From: an uncultured Halieaceae bacterium
GTDB taxonomy: Bacteria; Pseudomonadota; Gammaproteobacteria; Pseudomonadales; Halieaceae
DNA: 12,358 nucleotides
Direction: 5' to 3'
Assembly (NCBI GenBank): GCA_938045215.1
Contig: CALINF010000020.1
Span: 1-12,358 of the forward strand
Shown here: piece after piece, positions 6,779 to 12,358 of the stretch
Layout of the letters: every line of letters starts with the position of its first letter
How positions within the stretch are numbered: the first letter of the stretch is position 1
The notes under the pieces: model-generated
What the model saw: only the letters and a program-made list of their open reading frames with translations
Databases searched by the model: none
Told to the model about the DNA's origin: nothing
Position numbers and translations under genes: made by a program

Positions 6779-6800
6779 ATAAGCGTTGACCACTGCTTGG

Positions 6801-6829
6801 AAAAGCCGGCTATGTGCCGGCTTTTTTTT
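6801..6829 (+). terminator. Intrinsic terminator after pntB
   Basis: AAAAGCCGGC (6801-6810) and GCCGGCTTTT (6816-6825) form a perfect 10-bp stem around TATGT, followed by more T residues to 6829. It lies 22 nt after the pntB stop and ends the pnt operon. The A-rich left arm would also let it act on the minus strand, but no leftward gene reaches it. Confidence 0.92.
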
Positions 6830-6952
6830 CAGTGACGGTGCGGCAATACGGGCCAATGCGTAATTTCACATAATCATGAGGCCGATCAATGTGTTTTTAC
6901 GACGATGGGCTAGAGTTAGCCTGATCCAGAGAGTAAGAGAGGTGTGTTAGCA

Positions 6953-7849
6953 GTGGCAAAACGCAGCATAAAGAAGTCCGAGCAACCCATGATGGCGGCT
7001 TTGCGCGCAGAGCACCGGCACATTGCAAACGTGATTGCACTGTTTGGCGATCAGCTGGATGCTATCGAGAAAGGCCAGCTGGTTGATACCCACGTGGTCT
7101 ATGAAACGATTGATTATATGGTGCGCTGGCCGGACCGGTTTCATCATCCACGCGAAGATATTCTCTATGCGCGCGCGGCTGAATTGGACTCTGAGTTGGC
7201 CGATAGCGTCGACAGTCTTCAGCGTGAACACGACGATACGGCCCGACGCGGCAGGGAGTTACTTGAATGTATTGAGCGCTGGCGCGAGGGCTCGGTGCCA
7301 GGCGCTGACGTGGTAAAACGCGGGCGCGAGTACATTAAAAATTCCCACAGGCACATGAATGCAGAGGAGAAGCTGGTTTTTCCTCAGATAGAGGCTGTGC
7401 TTAAGGAGTCAGACTGGATTGAGTTTGAGTCCCAGGACAGGCTCAAACCCTACGCAGACCCAGTGTTTGGCACTCGGGTGGACCGCGATTTTCGCAATCT
7501 GGCACGCAAGCTGCGCCTGGGTGTCAAACATGGCATTGAGCGAGGCGTGATGACGGAGTGGGTTAGTCTGGACGCCTTGATAGAATCCTACGAGGTGTTT
7601 TCTATCGCCTATGAATCAACTCGCAGCGTAACGCAGGATCACCTGAAGGCGGCCTGGTACGACTCCGTTGATATCGTCAAAGACACGCCGTTCACAGCGG
7701 TGTTTCGTTGTGGTCTGAACAATACGCGCCTCAGTGCGCGCTGGCTGGGTGAGGTGGTTGGAATTTCCAAGGACGCGCTGGAGGATCTGTCGCGTGTCAA
7801 TCAGGATCGGAAGGACCAGATTCGAGTGTTGAAGCGGGAAGGTTACTGA
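6953..7849 (+). CDS. Hemerythrin-domain (HHE) protein with an unassigned C-terminal half
   Basis: A protein of 298 residues. The first 150 or so form a four-helix hemerythrin-like bundle with a full set of candidate di-iron ligands: H21 or H23 in 'EHRHI', H64-x3-E68 in 'HHPRED', H93 in 'REHDD', and H134-x3-E138 in 'SHRHMNAEE'. Such proteins bind oxygen or nitric oxide, or help protect or repair iron sites; which role applies here is unknown. Residues from about 160 to the end are mostly helical and charged and match no domain I recognise. No signal peptide or membrane segment is present, so it is probably cytoplasmic. The start is uncertain: GTG 6953 lies 10 nt after AAGAGAGG (6935-6942), whereas GTG 6944 is only 1 nt from that site, so 6953 was chosen. 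The gene stands alone after the pntB terminator; I see no clear promoter in 6830-6952. Its 3' end overlaps the convergent ABC exporter gene by 53 bp. Confidence 0.85.
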   Translation: MAKRSIKKSEQPMMAALRAEHRHIANVIALFGDQLDAIEKGQLVDTHVVYETIDYMVRWPDRFHHPREDILYARAAELDSELADSVDSLQREHDDTARRGRELLECIERWREGSVPGADVVKRGREYIKNSHRHMNAEEKLVFPQIEAVLKESDWIEFESQDRLKPYADPVFGTRVDRDFRNLARKLRLGVKHGIERGVMTEWVSLDALIESYEVFSIAYESTRSVTQDHLKAAWYDSVDIVKDTPFTAVFRCGLNNTRLSARWLGEVVGISKDALEDLSRVNQDRKDQIRVLKREGY

Positions 7850-9617
7850 CACTCCCGGGCTCCGCCTGCTGCGTGTCGCGAAACTGTAAGCGCGCAAGGC
7901 GGGCATAAAGCTCGCACCGACCCAGAAGTTCCTCGTGGGTGCCTGTATCTACCAGCCTGCCCTGATCCATCACGGCAATTTGATCCGCATGGAGGATTGT
8001 CGACAGACGGTGGGCGATGATAACCGTGGTTCTGTTGACCATGAGTTCCTCCAGCGCTTTTTGCACCTGAAACTCACTGTCGGAATCCAGTGCGCTGGTC
8101 GCCTCGTCCAGTAGAAGAATACGCGGATCGTTTAGTATCGCGCGGGCAAGCGCGATGCGCTGACGCTGACCACCAGATAGCCGCACGCCCTGTTCGCCCA
8201 GATGGCTTTGGTAGCCGTCTGGCAATTGCTCCACAAAGTCATGTGCATGCGCGGCGCGCGCAGCCGCATGTATCTCTGCTTCACTGGCATCCAGCCGGCC
8301 ATAGGCTATGTTGTAGCGCACGTCACCGGTGAATAGTGCCGGCTGCTGCGGAACCAGCGCCGTCAATCTGCGTACCTCACCCAGATCCAGTTCACGCATG
8401 TCCAGACCATCGACCAGGACACTGCCCTCCTGTGGGTCATAAAAACGCTGCAACAATTCGAAGACGGTCGACTTGCCGGCGCCAGATGGGCCCACCAGAG
8501 CAAGACTTTTACCCGCTTCGATAGGCAATGAGAAATCGGACAGAGCAGGTGTTTCGGGCCTGGCTGGATAGGCGAAAGTAACGTTCTGGAGTGCAACCAC
8601 AGGTTGCTTGTTAATGATGTCTTGCCCATTGGGGTCTTCGATAAGACTTTCTGTGTGAAGCAGCTCAAGTAAGCGCTCGGCAGCACCTGCGGCGCGCTGT
8701 ACCTCACCCCAGACTTCAGAAATCGTGCCGAAACCCGCGCCCACCATGATTGCATAGAAGGAGAAGGCCGCCAGCTCACCGCCGGTCATGCGACCGCTAA
8801 TGACATCCTGCCCTCCAGACCACATCATTGCGCTCATGCCAAAAAATAACAGCAGTATGGCACCGCAGATCAGCAGACTGCGTTGGCGTATCCGCTTTCT
8901 CGCAATCTGGAATGCGCGTTCAACTTCGCCGTCAAAGGCGCTTATCTCAAACGACTCTCGTGTGTAGCTCTGAACCACCTTGATATTCTGTATTACCTCG
9001 CCCGCGTAGCTGCCGACACTGGCAATACTATCCTGACTCTGGTTCGACAGACTCCTTACCCGGCGTCCAAAGATAAGAATGGGCAGGAGAATCAGGGGTA
9101 CGCTGCCAACGATGTACAGACTTAACTGAAAGTTGGTGATAAACATCATTACCAACGCGCCGGAGAGGGTAAGGCTGCTGCGCAGCGCCATGCTGAATGA
9201 GGAGCCAATAATCGTCTGTAGCAATGTGGTATCAGTGGTCAGGCGCGACATGATTTCGCCCGAGCGATTGATTTCGAAGTACCCGGGATGTAGGCGAACG
9301 AGATTGCGAAACACAGCAGAGCGGATGTCGCTACTCACTCGCTCACCCAGCCAGGAAACCAGATAGAATCGAACAAAGGTGCCTACGGAAATTGCGGCCG
9401 CAATGATAACCATCACAAATACCGCACTGCGCAAGTCTGCGAGAGTGCCGTTGCTCAAGCCCTGATCAATAAGAATCTGCAGTCCCTTACCCAGGCTTAG
9501 TGTTGCGCCAGCGGTGAAGATCAAGGCGAGTGCAGCGCCAACCATGCGCCATTTGTAAGGTGCCAGAAAGCCCAGTATGGCGCGCAAGGGCGCCAGGCCG
9601 CGGCTGGGCTCTGTCAT
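7797..9617 (-). CDS. MsbA-like ABC exporter (fused membrane and ATPase domains)
   Basis: A half-transporter of 606 residues, expected to work as a homodimer in the inner membrane. The N-terminal domain (about residues 15-315) has six predicted helices of the type-1 ABC exporter fold. The ATPase domain follows, with Walker A 'GPSGAGKS' (376-383), Q-loop 'PQQPALF' (423-429), signature 'LSGGQ' (480-484), Walker B 'ILLLDE' (500-505) and the switch histidine H536 in 'IIAHRLS'. All catalytic residues are present. The substrate cannot be read from the sequence: lipids, drugs and peptides are all possible for this group. The start is ATG at 9617, with AAGG 7 nt upstream; its A is also the last base of the TGA of the preceding channel gene (TGATG), so the two are translationally coupled. 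A preceding TTG (9620) is possible. The last 17 codons run antisense to the end of the hemerythrin gene, and the Ser/Pro-rich tail there is dispensable-looking. Confidence 0.92.
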   Translation of the reverse strand: MTEPSRGLAPLRAILGFLAPYKWRMVGAALALIFTAGATLSLGKGLQILIDQGLSNGTLADLRSAVFVMVIIAAAISVGTFVRFYLVSWLGERVSSDIRSAVFRNLVRLHPGYFEINRSGEIMSRLTTDTTLLQTIIGSSFSMALRSSLTLSGALVMMFITNFQLSLYIVGSVPLILLPILIFGRRVRSLSNQSQDSIASVGSYAGEVIQNIKVVQSYTRESFEISAFDGEVERAFQIARKRIRQRSLLICGAILLLFFGMSAMMWSGGQDVISGRMTGGELAAFSFYAIMVGAGFGTISEVWGEVQRAAGAAERLLELLHTESLIEDPNGQDIINKQPVVALQNVTFAYPARPETPALSDFSLPIEAGKSLALVGPSGAGKSTVFELLQRFYDPQEGSVLVDGLDMRELDLGEVRRLTALVPQQPALFTGDVRYNIAYGRLDASEAEIHAAARAAHAHDFVEQLPDGYQSHLGEQGVRLSGGQRQRIALARAILNDPRILLLDEATSALDSDSEFQVQKALEELMVNRTTVIIAHRLSTILHADQIAVMDQGRLVDTGTHEELLGRCELYARLARLQFRDTQQAEPGSVSNLPASTLESGPSDPD

Positions 9618-11404
9618 CAACTTGCCTTGCCGCCGGGTGGATACTCTAATGTACCTTTGAGAGCCAGCTTCTTGTCATCGGCAATATCAGGGAATGGAAA
9701 CGCGTCTTGCTCTCGCCAATCACTCAGAATGCTTTCAACCTCGCTCATTTTTTCTTCACTTGCTTGATAAAAGTCGCGCAACTGTAGCACCTGGCCTGCG
9801 CCGCTGAAGATAGCGCCAGCGTTGTGTACCAGTTCGATAATGTGGAGGTTCAGATCTTCAGCAACGGCCAGGTATTCCTGAAAATCGGTAGTGTTGACTC
9901 CTGAGTCGATACGTATCACGGCAGTCGCCGACTCGATTTTTTCCAGCCGCACGCTGACAGTCTCTTGCAGAACCATGGGGTGTGCGAGGAACAGCTCCCG
10001 AAGTTTGCCGAGTATCAGTCTAAGCTGGTCGGCGGTGGCCATCTGCAGCTGCAGGTTGCGGAAAAACCGAATGCGATCTCGGCTGGACAGGTTCTCCACC
10101 TCAACCGAGGAAAATACACTGTTGGGCACCACCAGCATTGTGCGATTGATAGTGCGAATCTGCGTCGAGCGAAGCCCAATTTCCTCGACAACGCCCACCA
10201 CGTTACCGAAACGACAGAGATCACCGGGGCTCACGGGTCGGGCAGTGTACAACGTAATAGCACCGATTACGTTTTCCAGTGTCTTCTGTGCGGCCAGTGC
10301 CACCGCGAGGCTGCCAACGCCGAGTCCTGCGATGATGGTCGACATGTTGTAGCCCGCGCGATCTGCCCATACCAACGCGATTATGGTCACCACCAATACT
10401 TTGACGATGGTGGTAAATGGCTTGAGTAGAGCGACATAGTGGGCATTGCCCAGACGCTCCATTTTGCGAATCTGGTAGTCCCGAATGAGTGACAGGCCAC
10501 CCATCAAGAGTACGGTATAGGCGATATAGTCTACGCCAGTGGAGTCGAAATATATCCGCGCCCTCAGAGACAGGCCCATTTGCTCCATGAGCAGGCGGGC
10601 GATGAGTACGAACAGGAAGAAGCGCGCAGGAAGGCGGAAGAAACGCTGAATACCCAGTGGAAAGCGGTTTGGAATAAGCAGCGCCAATCGCATCAGGATA
10701 TTGCTGACCAGGGCGGCCAGAGGCCACGCGAAGATAAAGAAAAGAATGGTAGAGAACCACTGCCAGTTTTCCATGCCCATAATGCGCACATCAGGGAGTA
10801 TCTTGCTCAGGTAGATTGCCGCTGGAGGCGGCCCCAGTTCCTCCCATAGTGCGGGAATCTGCGCGACTGTCGCGTTGGAGAACTTCCAAACCCGGCCGCC
10901 ACTTCCATCAGGTACCCGCTGTAGATAGACCGGTACCTCCCCCTTACTGGTTACGATGCTACCCACCTGATCTCGATAGCGCGGTAGGCCATCATTAAGA
11001 TTGCCTTCCTCTTCATCGCTCAGTTCATCGAGATTAATCACATTTTGCAGACCCCAGACTAACGCCAGAGCCCGGACAAGGCCTTCTGGTGGGTATTGGC
11101 TCAACTCTTCTGGCAAGAAGCGCATATCCAGATACTTACTGGCGCGGGTATAGTCGTCTTCCTTGAGTGCAGCGTTGATCGCCAGCGCTGTTGCCAGTGG
11201 TGTTCGGGGTTTCTCTAGACCTTCCGGGTCGGTCTCCGACTTCTCTGCAATAAGTTCGGCGGTTTTTTCCTCAGTCTCCAATATTTCTTTTACAGAGGTT
11301 TCAGGAGCTTCCACTTCCTGCCCCTGGGTTGTCAGGCTCGCCAGTGCTGCAAGTAGAGGAATCACTGCAAGCAGCACAATTCGAATTGGATATCGTAGAG
11401 TCAT
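9617..11404 (-). CDS. MscS-family mechanosensitive channel with a secreted N-terminal domain
   Basis: A protein of 595 residues. Residues 1-28 are a signal peptide (basic 'LRYPIR', then 'IVLLAVIPLLAALASL', cleavage near 'TTQGQ'). Residues 30-210 or so are a hydrophilic, acidic periplasmic region of unknown fold. Four hydrophobic segments follow (about 214-245, 254-272, 290-307, 326-346). The MscS core comes next: pore helix 'AGLGVGSLAVALAAQKTLEN' (359-378), then a beta domain with 'RPVSPGDLCRFGNVVGVVEE' (389-408) and 'LVVPNSVF' (424-431). The C-terminal part is the cytoplasmic vestibule. Such channels release small solutes when turgor rises, protecting against hypo-osmotic shock. The ATG at 11404 is preferred over an upstream GTG (11488) because it places the signal peptide at the very N-terminus; its ribosome site is weak. 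It is coupled to the ABC exporter by a TGATG overlap, a conserved-looking pairing whose purpose is unknown. Confidence 0.88.
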   Translation of the reverse strand: MTLRYPIRIVLLAVIPLLAALASLTTQGQEVEAPETSVKEILETEEKTAELIAEKSETDPEGLEKPRTPLATALAINAALKEDDYTRASKYLDMRFLPEELSQYPPEGLVRALALVWGLQNVINLDELSDEEEGNLNDGLPRYRDQVGSIVTSKGEVPVYLQRVPDGSGGRVWKFSNATVAQIPALWEELGPPPAAIYLSKILPDVRIMGMENWQWFSTILFFIFAWPLAALVSNILMRLALLIPNRFPLGIQRFFRLPARFFLFVLIARLLMEQMGLSLRARIYFDSTGVDYIAYTVLLMGGLSLIRDYQIRKMERLGNAHYVALLKPFTTIVKVLVVTIIALVWADRAGYNMSTIIAGLGVGSLAVALAAQKTLENVIGAITLYTARPVSPGDLCRFGNVVGVVEEIGLRSTQIRTINRTMLVVPNSVFSSVEVENLSSRDRIRFFRNLQLQMATADQLRLILGKLRELFLAHPMVLQETVSVRLEKIESATAVIRIDSGVNTTDFQEYLAVAEDLNLHIIELVHNAGAIFSGAGQVLQLRDFYQASEEKMSEVESILSDWREQDAFPFPDIADDKKLALKGTLEYPPGGKAS

Positions 11405-11440
11405 CGGTATGGGCCTGTGACTAAAAATTTTGATTTGGGC

Positions 11441-11470
11441 AGTGTAGTGCTTCGGGAAGATGATTGGTAA
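11441..11470 (-). promoter_or_regulatory. Weak candidate promoter for the channel/exporter pair
   Basis: In the 92-bp gap between tatC and the channel gene, the minus strand has TTACCA (11470-11465), 18 nt, then TACACT (11446-11441); each hexamer matches four of six consensus bases. No terminator is visible between tatC and this site, so read-through from the tat genes is also possible. Confidence 0.28.
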
Positions 11471-11496
11471 TACCGTAGAAGTATGCACCGGTAATC

Positions 11497-12246
11497 TCAG
11501 GTAGTGCCTTGTTCCTGTTTCTTCTCTATCAGCCGTCCAAACAACACGCCGATCTCAAACAGTATCCACATCGGAATGGCTAGCAGTGACTGGGAAATAA
11601 TGTCCGGCGGTGTCAGCAGCATACCGAAGATGAAGCAGCCCACAATAATGTAGGGTCGCTTTCTGGCCAGGTCATCGGCTGTGGTGACACCACTCCAGAT
11701 CATAATCACGGCAGCGATGGGAATCTCGAACGCCAGCCCAAAGGCAAAGAACAGCTTGAGGACGAAGTTCAGATAGCTATTGATGTCAGTCATGATCTGG
11801 ATATCTTCCGGTCCTACACTGGTAAAAAAGGCGAAGATCAACGGGAAGACCACGAAGTAGGCAAAAGCCGCTCCGGCGTAGAACAGCGCAATGCTCGAAG
11901 CCAGGAGGGGTATCGCCAGTCGCTTTTCATGCCGATACATGCCCGGTGCTATAAAGCTCCAGATCTGGTACAGCACATAGGGGATTGCAACAAAAATGGC
12001 CGTAACGAGAGTTAGCTTGAACGGGGTTAAAAAGGGTGAGGCAACGTCTGTGGCGATCATGGATGCGCCGGCTGGCAGAAGTTCTCTCAGTGGTTCAGAG
12101 ACAAAGCTGTAAATATCATTCGCGAACGGGAACAGACCGATGAAAATTACCAGTATGGCCAATAGGGCTCGCAGCAGCCGGTCGCGCAATTCAGTGAGGT
12201 GAGCCACCAGCGGCATGGGCTGGTCCTGGTCGTCTTCGCCATTCAT
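11497..12246 (-). CDS. tatC: Twin-arginine translocase subunit TatC
   Basis: A membrane protein of 249 residues with six predicted helices, the usual size for TatC. It is the core receptor of the Tat pathway, which exports folded proteins bearing an RR signal across the inner membrane. The N-terminal signal-binding motif 'HLTELRDRL' (16-24) is present. The conserved first periplasmic loop includes 'ASPFLTPFKLTLVTAI' (69-84), and the helix-4 glutamate E174 in 'FGLAFEIPIA' corresponds to E. coli E170. 'GMLLTPPDIISQSLLAIPMW' lies in the last third. The start is ATG at 12246, overlapping the tatB stop as ATGA. The C-terminus is charged ('RLIEKKQEQ') and cytoplasmic. Confidence 0.96.
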   Translation of the reverse strand: MNGEDDQDQPMPLVAHLTELRDRLLRALLAILVIFIGLFPFANDIYSFVSEPLRELLPAGASMIATDVASPFLTPFKLTLVTAIFVAIPYVLYQIWSFIAPGMYRHEKRLAIPLLASSIALFYAGAAFAYFVVFPLIFAFFTSVGPEDIQIMTDINSYLNFVLKLFFAFGLAFEIPIAAVIMIWSGVTTADDLARKRPYIIVGCFIFGMLLTPPDIISQSLLAIPMWILFEIGVLFGRLIEKKQEQGTT

Positions 12247-12358
12247 GCGGCGGGCTTCTCGTTACCTGTTTCTGGCAATTCGCTCTTCGGTTTGTCAGCA
12301 GGGGTTTGAGGCGCAGGTGTATTCACAGTACTGGCATCGTCGACCAGTTCATTGAGTT
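12243..12358 (-). CDS. tatB: Tat translocase subunit TatB, C-terminal tail (cut by window edge)
   Basis: Only the last 37 or so codons are present, running in from the right edge. They read as a hydrophilic tail rich in Pro, Glu, Asp, Thr and Lys, including 'NTPAPQTPADKPKSELPE', ending '...GNEKPAA'. TatB C-termini are typically long, low-complexity and unconserved, so sequence similarity alone would not identify it. The identification rests on the frame, the ATGA overlap with tatC and the standard tatA-tatB-tatC gene order. The membrane helix and amphipathic helix that would confirm it lie outside the window. Confidence 0.75.
   Translation of the reverse strand, partial: LNELVDDASTVNTPAPQTPADKPKSELPETGNEKPAA

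Noticed and set aside
3767..6790. The 11-mer TAAGCGTTGAC occurs at both 3767-3777 and 6780-6790, flanking the pnt operon, suggesting direct repeats of an insertion
   Set aside because: Several 11-base matches are expected by chance in a window of this size, the matches do not extend, and the operon shows no sign of transfer.
6922..6951. A third TGATCC upstream of the hemerythrin gene, possibly another ECF-sigma promoter
   Set aside because: With an 18-nt spacer the -10 would be GTTAGC, lacking the TA start seen in the other two, and transcription would begin inside the coding region.
8363..8779. A 138-codon minus-strand frame inside the ABC exporter gene
   Set aside because: It is an alternate frame of the ATPase domain, whose Walker and signature motifs are intact in the main frame; no frameshift is needed.
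11405..11488. Longer N-terminus for the MscS-type protein from GTG 11488
   Set aside because: It would bury a clear signal peptide behind 28 unrelated residues and has no ribosome site; the ATG at 11404 is better.

Overview
The window looks like chromosomal DNA of a free-living, aerobic, probably marine gammaproteobacterium. A Halieaceae (OM60/NOR5)-like affiliation is only a guess from gene content: a ChrR-type singlet-oxygen regulon, a three-subunit PntAA/AB/B transhydrogenase, and a tatB-tatC pair followed by an MscS-type channel and an ABC exporter. I see no rRNA, tRNA, CRISPR array, insertion sequence or phage gene. Base composition looks even throughout.

Positions 1-3754 hold a singlet-oxygen/membrane-lipid stress module. 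A rightward pair encodes an ECF sigma factor (2418-3020) and its zinc anti-sigma factor ChrR (3025-3681), closed by a strong terminator at 3723-3754. A leftward operon encodes an FAD oxidoreductase (989-2248), a DUF1365 protein (231-992) and the first 78 codons of a cyclopropane-synthase-type methyltransferase (1-234); consecutive stops and starts overlap by 4 bp. The 169-bp gap between the two arms carries two back-to-back promoters of identical architecture, TGATCC-N18-TA, each with GGGCGTA at the -10 junction. This fits a sigma factor that activates both itself and the lipid operon when ChrR is inactivated.

Positions 3755-6829 hold the proton-translocating NAD(P)+ transhydrogenase operon pntAA-pntAB-pntB. 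It is preceded by a leader of about 110 nt with two potential hairpins and followed by a strong terminator. Its NADPH may support the stress response, but no regulatory link is visible. The membrane part of PntB has Asn where the E. coli proton-channel His is found.

Positions 6953-7849 encode a hemerythrin-like di-iron protein that converges on, and overlaps by 53 bp, the end of a leftward cluster. Read right to left, that cluster is tatB (3' end only), tatC, an MscS-family channel with a secreted N-terminal domain, and an MsbA-like ABC exporter. tatB and tatC overlap as ATGA and channel and exporter as TGATG; a 92-bp gap with a weak candidate promoter separates tatC from the channel.
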